DNA of 64,000 bases from Sulfitobacter faviae (GCF_029870955.1 NZ_PGFQ01000001.1:558001-622000), one strand, 5' to 3'; counted from the first letter of the stretch, positions 53,730 to 63,164 are shown. Numbers and translations are program-made. Notes: generated by a model from the letters alone, not told the origin.

Positions 53730-55697
53730 ATGACCCAACCGCAGAAAGACCGCCCCTGGCTCATTCGCACCTATGCGGGCCACTCCACCGCCGCCGCGTC
53801 CAACGCGCTTTACCGCTCGAACCTCGAGCGCGGGCAGACCGGGCTTTCCGTGGCCTTCGACCTGCCGACCCAAACCGGCTATGACAGCGACCATGTGCTC
53901 AGCCGTGGCGAGGTGGGCAAAGTAGGCGTGCCGGTGAACCACCTCGGCGATATGCGCGCGCTGTTTGACGGCATCCCGCTGGAACAGATGAACACCTCGA
54001 TGACGACCAACGCCACCGCCCCTTGGCTGCTGGCGCTCTATATCGCGGTGGCCGAGGAACAGGGCGCGGATGTCTCAAAGCTGCAAGGCACGGTGCAAAA
54101 CGACCTGATCAAGGAATACCTCAGCCGCGGCACCTACATCTGCCCGCCCGCGCCATCGCTCAAGATGATCGCGGATGTGGCCGAATTCTGCTATACGAAT
54201 GTCCCGAAATGGAACCCGATGAACGTCTGTTCCTACCACCTGCAAGAGGCAGGCGCGACGCCGGAACAGGAATTGGCATTCGCTCTGGCCACCGCCACTG
54301 CTGTGCTCGACGCGCTGAAACCCCGCGTCCCGGCAGAGGATTTCCCGAAATTGGTGGGCCGCATTTCCTTCTTCGTGAACGCAGGCATCCGTTTCGTCAC
54401 CGAGATGTGCAAAATGCGCGCCTTTGTAGACCTTTGGGACGAGATTTGCCGCGCGCGCTATGGGGTTGAAGACCCAAAATTCCGTCGTTTCCGCTATGGG
54501 GTGCAGGTCAATTCGCTGGGGCTGACCGAACAACAGCCCGAGAATAACGTCTACCGTATTCTCATCGAAATGCTGGCCGTGACCCTGTCGAAAAAAGCCC
54601 GCGCCCGCGCCGTGCAATTGCCCGCATGGAACGAAGCTCTCGGCCTGCCCCGCCCCTGGGATCAACAATGGTCGATGCGGATGCAGCAGATCATGGCCCA
54701 TGAAACGGATCTTTTGGAATTCGACGATCTATTCGACGGCAACCCGGCGGTCGATGCCAAGGTCGAATTGCTGAAAGAAGGCGCGCGGGCCGAATTGGCG
54801 AATCTCGACGGGATGGGCGGCGCGATTTCCGCGATCGATTACATGAAAGGACGTTTGGTCGAAAGCAATGCCGACCGGCTGCGGCGTATCGAAAGCGGCG
54901 AAACCGTCGTGGTGGGCGTCAATAAATGGCAGCAAGGCGCGCCCTCGCCCCTGATGACCGGCGCGGGCGATATCATGCAATCCGACCCCGGCGCCGAGGC
55001 CGACCAGCTCGCACGGCTCGACGCATGGCGCAGCGCGCGCGACGCGGGTGCCGTGAAACAGGCGCTGGCCGATCTGCGCGCCGCGGCGCAGGGGAGCGAG
55101 AACATCATGCCCGCCTCCATCGCCGCCGCGAAAGCCGGGGTGACGACCGGCGAATGGGCCGCGCAGATGCGCGCCGTTCACGGGGAATATCGTGGCCCCA
55201 CAGGGGTTTCCGCAGGCCAGTCTAACAAGACCGAAGGTTTGGACGACCTGCGCGATGCGGTAGACGCGGTCAGCGACAGATTGGGCCGCAGGCTGAAATT
55301 CCTCGTCGGCAAACCAGGGCTCGACGGCCACTCAAACGGGGCGGAACAGATCGCCGTCCGCGCCCGCGATTGCGGCATGGACATCAGCTATGAAGGCATC
55401 CGTCTGACCCCTGCGGAGATCGTCGAAGCAGCACAAACGGAAGCCGCCCATGTGGTCGGCCTGTCGATCCTCTCGGGTTCTCACGTGCCCTTGGTCGAAG
55501 ACCTAATGAAACGCATGGCCGAGGCCGGGTTGACCCATATTCCCGTCATCGTCGGCGGCATCATTCCCGAGGCCGACGCCACCCGTTTGCGCGCCGCCGG
55601 GGTGGCGCAGGTCTATACGCCGAAGGACTTCGAATTGAACGTCATCATGCAGGATATTATTACGCTTGCCGATCCCAAAGCGGTGGCGGCGGAATAG
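53730..55697 (+). CDS. ecm: Ethylmalonyl-CoA mutase (adenosylcobalamin-dependent)
   Basis: The 655-residue protein converts ethylmalonyl-CoA to methylsuccinyl-CoA. The catalytic barrel begins RPWLIRTYAGHSTAAASNALYRSNLERGQTGLSVAFDLPTQTGYDSDH, and the cobalamin domain has DxHxxG at residues 532-537 (GLDGHSNGAEQIA) and GLSILSGSHVPLVEDLM. RTYAGHS in place of RxYAGFS-type methylmalonyl-CoA mutases and a single-chain length of about 650 are typical of Ecm/MeaA. With ccrA it supports operation of the ethylmalonyl-CoA pathway. Confidence 0.94.
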   Translation: MTQPQKDRPWLIRTYAGHSTAAASNALYRSNLERGQTGLSVAFDLPTQTGYDSDHVLSRGEVGKVGVPVNHLGDMRALFDGIPLEQMNTSMTTNATAPWLLALYIAVAEEQGADVSKLQGTVQNDLIKEYLSRGTYICPPAPSLKMIADVAEFCYTNVPKWNPMNVCSYHLQEAGATPEQELAFALATATAVLDALKPRVPAEDFPKLVGRISFFVNAGIRFVTEMCKMRAFVDLWDEICRARYGVEDPKFRRFRYGVQVNSLGLTEQQPENNVYRILIEMLAVTLSKKARARAVQLPAWNEALGLPRPWDQQWSMRMQQIMAHETDLLEFDDLFDGNPAVDAKVELLKEGARAELANLDGMGGAISAIDYMKGRLVESNADRLRRIESGETVVVGVNKWQQGAPSPLMTGAGDIMQSDPGAEADQLARLDAWRSARDAGAVKQALADLRAAAQGSENIMPASIAAAKAGVTTGEWAAQMRAVHGEYRGPTGVSAGQSNKTEGLDDLRDAVDAVSDRLGRRLKFLVGKPGLDGHSNGAEQIAVRARDCGMDISYEGIRLTPAEIVEAAQTEAAHVVGLSILSGSHVPLVEDLMKRMAEAGLTHIPVIVGGIIPEADATRLRAAGVAQVYTPKDFELNVIMQDIITLADPKAVAAE

Positions 55698-55780
55698 GCT
55701 GACACAAAATACATCGTGCAATTAACCTATTGGCGCTATAATTCCCTCTACCAGCACAATCTGGAAAGGAAATATCAGAT

Positions 55781-56125
55781 ATGGAAAAAGACCTGAAATC
55801 CATGGGCCGTAAGGAACTGGAGAAACTTCTGTCGGATGTCAAAAAGGCCTTGCAGGCCGCACAGGCGCGCGAACGCCGCGCCGCCCGCAAGGCGGCGCAA
55901 AAGGCAGCGGCGGAATATGGCTTTTCCCTGAATGAGTTAGCTGATGAGGCCCCCGCGCCCAAGAAGGCCAAGAAGCCGCGCAAAGCCTCCGCCGGTCCGA
56001 AATCGAAACCCCAGTTCGCCAATCCGGAAAACCCGTCCCAGACTTGGACTGGAAAAGGCCGCCAGCCAAATTGGTTCCGCGCCCAAGTAGAGAATGGTGC
56101 CGATCCGGAAACGATGCGGGTTTAA
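55781..56125 (+). CDS. H-NS-family DNA-binding protein
   Basis: The 114-residue protein has an N-terminal coiled-coil oligomerisation part (KELEKLLSDVKKALQAAQARERRAARKAAQKAAAEYG), a basic Ala/Pro/Lys linker (APKKAKKPRKA), and the H-NS C-terminal motif TWTGKGRQPNWF at residues 88-99. This is the HvrA/SPB-like alphaproteobacterial type, a nucleoid protein binding AT-rich DNA. A perfect -10-like TATAAT lies at 55737-55742. A strong terminator follows. Confidence 0.92.
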   Translation: MEKDLKSMGRKELEKLLSDVKKALQAAQARERRAARKAAQKAAAEYGFSLNELADEAPAPKKAKKPRKASAGPKSKPQFANPENPSQTWTGKGRQPNWFRAQVENGADPETMRV

Positions 56126-56149
56126 TACTTCCCGAAATACGGGAATTTC

Positions 56150-56184
56150 GCGCCGGTTGAATAGCAATTCACCGGCGCTTTTTT
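56150..56184 (+). terminator. Terminator of the H-NS-like gene
   Basis: GCGCCGGTGAAT-type arms (GCGCCGGTTGAAT and ATTCACCGGCGC, with one bulge) are followed by six T. Confidence 0.85.
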
Positions 56185-56324
56185 ATTGCTAACGGAAATG
56201 TGAATTCGATAGTCACCGCCCGCACGGCGCCGAGCGGAAGTTTACGTCACGCCCCCTGCCCCACCGCAGCCCTTGTGAAGCCCGCCTTGCGCGGGCAAAA
56301 TGCGCCAAACATCAGGAGACAGAA

Positions 56325-57029
56325 ATGACCGTCCATATTGGCGCAAAACCCGGCGATATCGCCGAAACCGTATTGATGCCCGGCGACCCCTACCGCGCGA
56401 AATGGGCGGCGGAGACCTTTCTCGAAGGGGCCGAACTGGTCAACGAAGTGCGCGGTATGCTCGGCTTTACCGGCACATGGCGCGGCAACCGGGTGACGAT
56501 CCAAGGCTCGGGCATGGGCATGCCGTCGCTGTCGATCTACGCCAATGAGTTGATGACCGAATATGGCGCGCAGACCCTGATCCGCATCGGCTCTTGTGGC
56601 GGCATGCAATCCCATGTCGGCATCCGCGACGTGATCATCGCCATGACGGCCAGCACCATCACCTCGCCCTCCTCCGGCATTTTCCGCGAATTGAACTACG
56701 CCCCCTGCGCCGATTACGGCCTTTTAAGCGCTGCTGTCGCTGCCGCCGAAAAGCTGGAGGCCGAGACCCATGTAGGCGGGATCTATTCCTCGGATGTTTT
56801 CTATGCGGAGCGCCCCGATCTCGATGAGCAGATGGTGCGCCATGGCATCCTCGGTGTCGAGATGGAGGCAGCGGAGCTTTACACGCTGGCCGCGCGGCAC
56901 AAGCGGCGTGCCTTGGCGGTGTTGACGGTGAGCGATCATTTGCAGACCGGCGAGGCGCTGCCCTCGGAGGATCGCGAAAAGAGTTTTGGCGATATGGTCG
57001 AGATTGCGCTGGAGGCGGCCTTTGCCTGA
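56325..57029 (+). CDS. deoD: Purine-nucleoside phosphorylase, DeoD type
   Basis: The 234-residue hexameric-type phosphorylase shows [33 protein letters not shown] (phosphate-binding GDP..R), [25 protein letters not shown], the nucleoside site [13 protein letters not shown] and VSDHLQTGE with the catalytic Asp. It splits purine (deoxy)nucleosides to base and ribose-1-phosphate. With the nucleoside-type ABC importer at 41.4-46.3 kb it suggests purine nucleoside salvage, though the genes are separate. Confidence 0.95.
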   Translation: MTVHIGAKPGDIAETVLMPGDPYRAKWAAETFLEGAELVNEVRGMLGFTGTWRGNRVTIQGSGMGMPSLSIYANELMTEYGAQTLIRIGSCGGMQSHVGIRDVIIAMTASTITSPSSGIFRELNYAPCADYGLLSAAVAAAEKLEAETHVGGIYSSDVFYAERPDLDEQMVRHGILGVEMEAAELYTLAARHKRRALAVLTVSDHLQTGEALPSEDREKSFGDMVEIALEAAFA

Positions 57030-57057
57030 GTGCGGCGCCTGCTGAAAGGGCGGGGTT

Positions 57058-57200
57058 GGTATTTGAAAAAGGATGAAGGGGCGCGGCGGGGGTCGCGCCT
57101 TTTTTCGTGGCTTGGCGGGTGGTGTGAGCGGTGGGGTGCTTCGTTGGTTGGCGCTCGCGTGTGGGGAGAGTGCGGAAGGTATTTGGGAAAGGATGAAGGG
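57058..57200 (+). repeat. Two copies of a 23-bp intergenic repeat
   Basis: Copies at 57058-57080 and 57178-57200 share GGTATTTG, then AA or GG, then AAAGGATGAAGGG (21 of 23 bases equal). They lie 120 bp apart after deoD. The GTATTTG...GATGAAG type of element is, as I recall, frequent between genes in roseobacters. No gene is supported between 57030 and 57219. Confidence 0.65.
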
Positions 57201-57219
57201 AGGGGGTGTGGTGCGTCTT

Positions 57220-58868
57220 TCAGGCGTGTTGGCCGGCGAGGCGGCCGGAGTAGAGGCAGCCACCTAAGAAGGTGCCTTCGAGGGCGTTGTAGCCGTGGTA
57301 GCCGCCGCCGCCGAAGCCGCAGACCTCTCCGGCTGCGAAGAGGCCGGGGAGGATGGTGCCCGCAGGCGTGAGCACGCGGCCTTGGGTGTCGCTGTGTAAT
57401 CCGCCGAGGGATTTGCGGGTGAGGATGTTGAGGCGCACAGCGATGAGCGGGCCGTTGGCCGGATCGAGAATGGCGTGGGGTTTGGCGGTGCGGATCAAGC
57501 GGTCGCCACGGTAGTTGCGGGCGCCGCGGATCGCGGTGATCTGGGCGTCTTTGGCGAAGGGGTTGCCCAACTGGCCATCGCGGGCTGCGATTTGGGCGCG
57601 GATGTGCTCTAGGGCGACGGGGGTCTCGGGTGTGAGGGCGTTCATGCGGGTAACGAGGGTTTTCAAGTCCTCGGCGACGATGAAGTCCGCGCCTTTTTCT
57701 TTGAAGACCTCGACTGCGGCGGTTGCCCCCTTGCCGAGCCGTGCTTTCAGGACTTCGCCCCATTTGCCGGAGGTGAGATCGGGGTTCTGTTCGGATCCCG
57801 AGAGGGCGAATTCCTTTTCGATGATCTTTTGCGTCAGGATGAACCAGCTGTGTTCGCCTGCTTGCAGGATGCGTTTGAGGGTCGAGAGCGTGTCGAAGCC
57901 GGGCAGGCAGGGTGCTTCCATCCGGTCGCCGCGCGCGTCGAACCACATTGAGGACGGTCCGGGCAGTATGCGGATGCCGTGGTTGGGCCAGATCGGATCC
58001 CAGTTTTGCACGCCTTCGCAATAGTGCCACATGCGGTCTTCGTTGATGAGCCCTGCCCCGGCTTCGGCGGCGATGGCGTGCATCTTGCCGTCGACGTAGT
58101 CGGGCACGCCGCTGACCATCTGGCGCGGCGCGGGGCCGAGGCGGTCTTTGGGCCAGTGTTGCCGCACCAAATCGTGGTTGGCGCCGATGCCGCCGGTGGT
58201 GAGGATGACGGCCTCGGCGGTATGCTCAAAGTCGCCGGTGACATTTCGCGATGTGCTTTGACCGCGCGGGGCGTCGCTGTCTTCCAGCACCTCGCCCGCC
58301 ACGCCGGTGACCGCGCCATCCGTTGTGATCAGCCGGGTGGCGCGGTGGCGGAAGGCGAGGCGCAGTTTGCCCGCTGCCGCGTATTCCTGCATCAGCCGCG
58401 CGAAAGGGGCGACGACGCCGGTGCCGGTGCCCCAAGTGATATGAAATCGCGGGACAGAGTTGCCGTGGCCATGGGCCCCTGCCCCGCCGCGCTCGGCCCA
58501 GCCGACGACCGGGAACCAGCGCAGGCCGATCTGGTGCAGCCAAGCGCGCATGTCGCCTGCCGCCCAGTCGATGAACCCTTCCGCGAGTTTGCGGGGATTG
58601 GCGTCTTCGGGGCGGTCGAACTGCGCCGAGCCCATCCAGTCGCGATAGGCGAGTTCCGCGCTGTCGCGGATGCCCATGCGGCGCTGTTCGAGTGTGTCGA
58701 CCATGAAGAGACCGCCGAGCGACCAATAGGCCTGCCCGCCGAGGCTTTGCGGGCCTTCTTGGTCCATGAGCAGCACACGGCGACCGCGCAGCACGGCCTC
58801 ATGGGCGGCAACCATGCCGGCCAGACCCGCCCCACGACGATCACATCTGCTTTGAAACGCTCACCCAT
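57220..58868 (-). CDS. FAD-binding dehydrogenase (3-ketosteroid-dehydrogenase/fumarate-reductase-like), one frameshift in the sequence as given
   Basis: Repaired protein of 549 residues. It starts MGERFKADVIVVG at 58868; a run of four G near 58830 should be five to continue AGLAGMVAAHEAVLRGRRVLLMDQEG, completing the GxGxxG FAD loop. The rest includes GGQAYWSLGGLFMV, HGHGNSVPRFHITWGTGTGVVAPFARLM, AVILTTGGIGANHDLVRQHWP and the C-terminal FAD block GLFAAGEVCGFGGGGYHGYNALEGTFLGGCLYSGR. It resembles the KstD-like FAD-binding dehydrogenase family. The substrate is unknown. Confidence 0.85.
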
Positions 58869-58920
58869 TGCTGCCTCCCCTGTTTCGGCAAGCTTGCGGT
58901 GGGTTGGGGGCAAAAGCAAG

Positions 58921-59135
58921 TCACAGACGCGGGGTGTCGAGCCCTTTGAGGCAGCGGTCGGGTGGGCCTTCGCTGCGGTAGGCTTCGGCCCCGCAGGCGA
59001 CGCAGTGGTATTTGCGTAGCGCGCCTTTGTCCCCGCCCGGTCTTCGCGCCAGCGGCAGTCGCGCGTGGGCGCGTTGCGACGGGCAAAGATCAGCACGATC
59101 ACAAAGACGATAACGATGACAAAGGGCAGGATCAT
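58921..59135 (-). CDS. Tiny membrane-anchored protein with CxxC motif, frameshifted
   Basis: MILPFVIVIVFVIVLIFARRN forms an N-terminal transmembrane helix, followed by CRWREDRAG. Near 59038 a run of four G should be five, restoring DKGALRKYHCVACGAEAYRSEGPPDRCLKGLDTPRL-stop. The 71-residue product would have a CxxC and two more Cys, like a small zinc ribbon. The same G-run error type occurs in neighbouring genes. No family is recognised. It lies between sdhB and the FAD dehydrogenase. Confidence 0.6.
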
Positions 59136-59145
59136 GGGAAAAACC

Positions 59146-59171
59146 AAAGGCCCGGCGCTTGGCCGGGCCTT
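59146..59171 (-). terminator. Terminator of the sdh operon
   Basis: AAGGCCCGGC pairs with GCCGGGCCTT around a short loop, 19 bp after the sdhB stop; on the minus strand it continues into a T-rich tract. Confidence 0.7.
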
Positions 59172-59189
59172 CCTGTCGGATTGGGTAGA

Positions 59190-59969
59190 TTAGACGGTGC
59201 GCTCGACCATCAGTTTCTTGATGTTGGCGATCGCCGCCGCCGGGTTCAGCCCCTTGGGGCAGGTCTTGGCGCAGTTCATGATCGTGTGGCAGCGGTAGAG
59301 CTTGAACGGGTCTTCCAGGTCATCAAGACGCTCGCCCGTCGCCTCGTCCCGGCTGTCGATGATCCAGCGGTAGGCGTGCAGCAGGGCCGCTGGCCCGAGG
59401 TAGCGGTCGCCGTTCCACCAGTAGCTGGGGCAGGAAGTCGAGCAGCAGGCGCACATGATGCACTCATACAGACCATCGAGCTTGGCGCGGTCGTCGATCG
59501 ACTGTTTCCACTCCTTGCGCGGCTCGGGCGTGTCGGTCTCCAGCCATGGTTGGATGCTGGCGTGCTGGGCGTAGAAGTGGGTCAGATCGGGGATCAGGTC
59601 CTTGACCACCGGCATATGCGGCAGCGGGTAGATCTTCACCACGCCGTTGATCTCTTCCATGCCGTAAGTGCAGGCCAGCGTGTTGATCCCGTCGATGTTC
59701 ATCGCACAAGAGCCGCAGATGCCCTCGCGGCAGGAGCGGCGGAAGGTCAGCGTCGGGTCGATCTCGTTCTTGATCTTGATCAGCGCGTCGAGAATCATCG
59801 GCCCGCAATCGTCCATATCGACGAAATAGGTGTCGAGCGCCGGGTTCTTCCCGTCATCGGGGTTCCAGCGGTAGATATGGAACTCGCGCAGGTTGGTCGC
59901 CCCTTCGGGCTTGGGCCATGTCTTGCCGCTGGTCATGCGGGAGTTTTTCGGAAGCGTCAGTTGAACCAT
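59190..59969 (-). CDS. sdhB: Succinate dehydrogenase iron-sulfur subunit
   Basis: 259 residues, complex II electron-transfer subunit. The 2Fe-2S ligands lie in [22 protein letters not shown], the 4Fe-4S in [17 protein letters not shown] and the 3Fe-4S in [21 protein letters not shown]. The N-terminus [43 protein letters not shown] is the alphaproteobacterial/mitochondrial form. It is separated from sdhA by a small lipoprotein gene within the same operon. Confidence 0.97.
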   Translation of the reverse strand: MVQLTLPKNSRMTSGKTWPKPEGATNLREFHIYRWNPDDGKNPALDTYFVDMDDCGPMILDALIKIKNEIDPTLTFRRSCREGICGSCAMNIDGINTLACTYGMEEINGVVKIYPLPHMPVVKDLIPDLTHFYAQHASIQPWLETDTPEPRKEWKQSIDDRAKLDGLYECIMCACCSTSCPSYWWNGDRYLGPAALLHAYRWIIDSRDEATGERLDDLEDPFKLYRCHTIMNCAKTCPKGLNPAAAIANIKKLMVERTV

Positions 59970-59979
59970 TATGCGTCTC

Positions 59980-60315
59980 CTAAAGCGTCAGACCGGCTGC
60001 GGGCGCGGCGGCCAGCAAGCAGGTACGGGTCTCGGGGCGCGACAGGATGGTGCGCACGGTGCCCGCTGTTGTGTCATCCACGCCAACCACGGTGGCGCGG
60101 GCCAATTCGCGCAGCTCCAGCGCGTCGGCATTGTCGATGATGCAATCGGTGAAGGGGGTGATCAGCTCTTTCGGCACCTGCGGGAAACGGGTGGCCAGAA
60201 CCTCGGTCACCACGCCTTTGGAGGTCTGGCGGGCGGTGTCATCCACCGCCTGCTGAACCTCCACACAGGCCGAAAGGCCGAGCAGGGTGGCCGCGATGAG
60301 TGCTGTGCGGACCAT
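59980..60315 (-). CDS. Small lipoprotein encoded between sdhA and sdhB
   Basis: 111 residues from the ATG that overlaps the sdhA stop by one base (TGATG). Lipoprotein signal [17 protein letters not shown] with the lipobox LSAC; mature part [62 protein letters not shown], with two more Cys (FTDC and TRTC) that could pair. Translational coupling to sdhA and ten bases to sdhB make it an integral part of the operon. Function unknown; involvement in complex II assembly is only a guess. Confidence 0.8.
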   Translation of the reverse strand: MVRTALIAATLLGLSACVEVQQAVDDTARQTSKGVVTEVLATRFPQVPKELITPFTDCIIDNADALELRELARATVVGVDDTTAGTVRTILSRPETRTCLLAAAPAAGLTL

Positions 60316-62120
60316 CAATACACCCGTGCCTTGGGGGCGATCTTCTTCATGTCGATGCCGCCTTCATCCTCTTTGGTCAGCGGATCAAGGTGCACGGCGC
60401 GGTAGGTCAGCTTGGCATCGTTACCGTCGAACCACGCCAGCGAATGTTTGCGCCATTCGTCGTCGTTCCGATCAGGGTAATCCTCATGCGCATGCGCGCC
60501 GCGGCTCTCTTTCCGCGCGGCGGCGGCGGTGATCGTGGCGGTGGCGTTGGGCATCAGGTTGGTCAGCTCCAGCGTCTCCATCAGGTCGGAGTTCCACACG
60601 AGGCTGCGGTCGGTGACATGCAGATCGTTCAGCTTGTCGGCCACGTCGATCATCTTCTTGCGGCCTTCCTCCAGCGTCTTGTCGGTGCGGAAGACGGCGG
60701 CATCGGCCTGCATGGTCTTTTGCATCTCAAGGCGCAGTTCGGCTGTCGGCGTGCCGCCCTTGGCATTGCGCAGACCGTCGAAGCGATCGAAGGCCTTCTC
60801 GACCGATTTGAGGTTCGGCGCGGGTACCGGGCTGTCGGCGTCGACGATCTTGGCGGCGCGGATCGCAGCGGCGCGGCCAAAGACCACGAGGTCGATGAGC
60901 GAGTTGGAGCCCAGACGGTTCGCCCCATGTACCGAGGCACAGCCCGCCTCGCCCACGGCCATCAGGCCGGTTGCGATGGCGTCGGGGTTGTCCGCAGTCG
61001 GGTTCAGCACCTCGCCCCAATAGTTCGTGGGGATGCCGCCCATGTTGTAGTGCACGGTGGGCAGCACCGGGATCGGCTCTTTCGTGAGGTCCACACCGGC
61101 AAAGATGCGTGCGGATTCCGAGATGCCCGGCAGGCGCAGGTCCAGCGTCTCCGGCGGCAGGTGGTTGAGGTGCAGATGGATGTGGTCCTTGTTCTCGCCC
61201 ACGCCACGGCCTTCGCGGATCTCCATCGTCATGCAGCGCGAAACAACGTCGCGCGAGGCGAGGTCTTTATAGGTCGGCGCATAGCGCTCCATGAAGCGCT
61301 CGCCCTCGGAGTTGGTGAGGTACCCGCCCTCGCCGCGCGCGCCTTCTGTGATCAGACAGCCCGCGCCGTAGATGCCGGTGGGGTGGAACTGGACGAATTC
61401 CATGTCTTGCAACGGCAGACCCGCACGGGCCGCCATGCCGCCGCCGTCGCCGGTGCAGGTATGTGCGGAGGTGGCCGAGAAATAGGCACGGCCATAGCCG
61501 CCGGTCGCCAGCACGACCATCTTGGCGCTGAACAGATGCATGGTGCCGTCGTCGAGTTTCCAGCAGAGCACACCTTGGCAGACACCGTCGTCCGACATGA
61601 TCAGATCGATGGCGAAATATTCGATAAAGAATTCCGCGCTCTGCTTCAGCGACTGGCCGTAGAGCGTGTGCAGGATCGCGTGACCAGTCCGGTCAGCGGC
61701 GGCGCAGGTGCGCTGCACGGGCGGGCCTTCGCCGAATTCCGTGGTGTGGCCGCCGAAGGGGCGCTGATAGATCTTGCCCTCTTCGGTGCGCGAGAAGGGC
61801 ACGCCGTAATGCTCAAGCTCGTAAACCGCCTTGGGCGCTTCGCGGGCGAGGTATTCCATCGCGTCGGTATCGCCCAGCCAGTCCGAGCCCTTGACCGTGT
61901 CATACATATGCCACTGCCAGTTGTCGGGGCCCATGTTGCTCAAGGACGCGGCGATGCCACCCTGCGCCGCCACGGTGTGGCTGCGGGTCGGAAATACCTT
62001 AGAGATACAGGCCGTGCGCAGCCCCTGCTCCGCCATGCCCAAAGTCGCGCGCAGGCCAGCACCGCCTGCCCCCACCACGACAACGTCATATTCGTGGGTT
62101 TCGTATTCATATGCTGCCAT
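60315..62120 (-). CDS. sdhA: Succinate dehydrogenase flavoprotein subunit
   Basis: 601 residues, catalytic subunit that oxidises succinate. FAD loop [13 protein letters not shown] (near 13-25), covalent FAD histidine His48 in [10 protein letters not shown], active-site region [23 protein letters not shown] with the catalytic Arg, [14 protein letters not shown], and [29 protein letters not shown]. It is of normal length. It is preceded by sdhC and sdhD in the usual CDAB order, modified by the lipoprotein insertion before sdhB. Confidence 0.97.
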   Translation of the reverse strand: MAAYEYETHEYDVVVVGAGGAGLRATLGMAEQGLRTACISKVFPTRSHTVAAQGGIAASLSNMGPDNWQWHMYDTVKGSDWLGDTDAMEYLAREAPKAVYELEHYGVPFSRTEEGKIYQRPFGGHTTEFGEGPPVQRTCAAADRTGHAILHTLYGQSLKQSAEFFIEYFAIDLIMSDDGVCQGVLCWKLDDGTMHLFSAKMVVLATGGYGRAYFSATSAHTCTGDGGGMAARAGLPLQDMEFVQFHPTGIYGAGCLITEGARGEGGYLTNSEGERFMERYAPTYKDLASRDVVSRCMTMEIREGRGVGENKDHIHLHLNHLPPETLDLRLPGISESARIFAGVDLTKEPIPVLPTVHYNMGGIPTNYWGEVLNPTADNPDAIATGLMAVGEAGCASVHGANRLGSNSLIDLVVFGRAAAIRAAKIVDADSPVPAPNLKSVEKAFDRFDGLRNAKGGTPTAELRLEMQKTMQADAAVFRTDKTLEEGRKKMIDVADKLNDLHVTDRSLVWNSDLMETLELTNLMPNATATITAAAARKESRGAHAHEDYPDRNDDEWRKHSLAWFDGNDAKLTYRAVHLDPLTKEDEGGIDMKKIAPKARVY

Positions 62121-62148
62121 TTAATCGGTCTCCCGTTTGGGCGTATTG

Positions 62149-62520
62149 TTACAGGGCGAGCTTGGCGATGGCGAAAACGCCAACCGCTGCTGCGCCGTAG
62201 CTGATGATGGTCATCACGATAAGGGCGACTTTGTTGGCCAGCCCATGGACATAGTCCTCGATCAGCACCTGCACGCCGTCATTGAAATGTTTAAAGCCCA
62301 CGATCAGCGTCAGCGCCGCCACGATGGCCGGGAAGGGACGCGCGTAATAGGCAAGGATCTCTTCATAGCTGCCGCCGAGCGCACTGCCGAAGGTAAAGAC
62401 GAACAGCGGGATCAGGACCAACAGCGCCAGCGAGGAGACTTTCATCGCCCAGAAATGCGCGGTGCCGGTTTTCGCCGAGCCAAGGCCGCGGGCGCGTTTG
62501 CGATCTGTCATGTATGCCAT
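62149..62520 (-). CDS. sdhD: Succinate dehydrogenase membrane anchor subunit
   Basis: 123 residues from Met 62520, behind GGAGCG; a second Met at 62511 is possible. Three transmembrane helices, with ARGLGSAKTGTAHFWAMKVSSLALLVLIPLFVFT at the start and VGFKHFNDGVQVLIEDYVHG, whose His and DY are typical of alphaproteobacterial SdhD and lie near the haem/quinone site. It lies between sdhC (11 bp away) and sdhA. Confidence 0.93.
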   Translation of the reverse strand: MAYMTDRKRARGLGSAKTGTAHFWAMKVSSLALLVLIPLFVFTFGSALGGSYEEILAYYARPFPAIVAALTLIVGFKHFNDGVQVLIEDYVHGLANKVALIVMTIISYGAAAVGVFAIAKLAL

Positions 62521-62531
62521 GGTGTCGCTCC

Positions 62532-62915
62532 TCAAACGATGATGATGGTCAGGATGGTCAGCACGACCGATCCGATCAGCACGGTCCAGCCCAGCTTTTC
62601 CGCGGTGGGGATATCAAGCATGCGGCCCGTGTCCCAGATCAGGTGACGCACGCCAGCCAGCGTGTGATACCACAGGCCCAAGAGCGACAGGGTAAAGACC
62701 AGATCACCGAACCAGCTGGTCATGATCCCGTTCACCGTGTCGAAATACTCAAGCGACGTGGCCGCGGCGAGGAACCACCACACGATCAGCAGCGCGGTGA
62801 TCAGCATCGCGTTGCCGGTGATCCGGGTGAGAATCGACGTCATGGAGGTCAATTGAGGGCGGTAGATCGTCAAATGCGGGGAAAGCGGGCGGTTACCCCG
62901 GTTCACATCGGCCAT
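62532..62915 (-). CDS. sdhC: Succinate dehydrogenase cytochrome b556 subunit
   Basis: 127 residues with the signature RPLSPHLTIYRPQLTSMTSILTRITG at the N-terminus, three hydrophobic helices and the haem-ligand region LLGLWYHTLAGVRHLIWDTG (His84 and His91). It is the first gene of the sdh operon. Upstream lies a direct repeat GTCCTGTGCTTT (two copies near 62931-62954) and, further out, two TGTGATCACA palindromes that may control the operon. Confidence 0.95.
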   Translation of the reverse strand: MADVNRGNRPLSPHLTIYRPQLTSMTSILTRITGNAMLITALLIVWWFLAAATSLEYFDTVNGIMTSWFGDLVFTLSLLGLWYHTLAGVRHLIWDTGRMLDIPTAEKLGWTVLIGSVVLTILTIIIV

Positions 62916-63064
62916 GGCGCGGTCCTTTGTCCTGTGCTTTGTCCTGTGCTTTGCATCTTGATAGCGGTTTTTACAGGACTGTCACGGGGAACTGCGGGGA
63001 ATCTGCGGGGTTTGGCCGGTGTTTCGGTGGAAAAATGACAGAGTGAGGTGGTCCTGCCCGTTTT

Positions 63065-63095
63065 TGTGATCACAGCAGATTATCGTGTGATCACA
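63065..63095. promoter_or_regulatory. Twin TGTGATCACA palindromes between sdhC and mdh
   Basis: Identical perfect palindromes TGTGATCACA lie at 63065-63074 and 63086-63095, start to start 21 bp (two helical turns). Outer flanks TTTT and AAAA extend the overall symmetry, so the pair can also form one long hairpin. They are about 150 bp upstream of sdhC. The regulator is unknown; FadR/GntR-like half-sites (GT..AC) are a possible reading. Confidence 0.55.
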
Positions 63096-63113
63096 AAACT
63101 CCCCCCCCGAACG

Positions 63114-63142
63114 AAAAAGCGCGCCCCGTTTGGGACGCGCTC
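63114..63142 (-). terminator. Terminator of mdh
   Basis: On the minus strand GAGCGCGTCCC and GGGGCGCGCT pair around AAAC and are followed by five T, 22 bp after the mdh stop. Confidence 0.75.
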
Positions 63143-63164
63143 CAAAACTCGTATGCCGTGAGGC

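Noticed and set aside
57030..57219. Small plus-strand gene of about 113 codons from 57030
   Set aside because: The translation is Gly/Arg-rich low complexity, overlaps the convergent FAD dehydrogenase and contains the intergenic repeats.
56936..58030. Open frame of 364 codons on the minus strand
   Set aside because: Its Arg/Pro/His-rich translation overlaps the C-terminal half of the FAD dehydrogenase in another frame and the deoD end; no family resemblance.
60300..62204. Long open frame of 634 codons on the plus strand
   Set aside because: It mirrors sdhA and its flanks; composition is His/Ala/Gly/Arg-rich without any motif.
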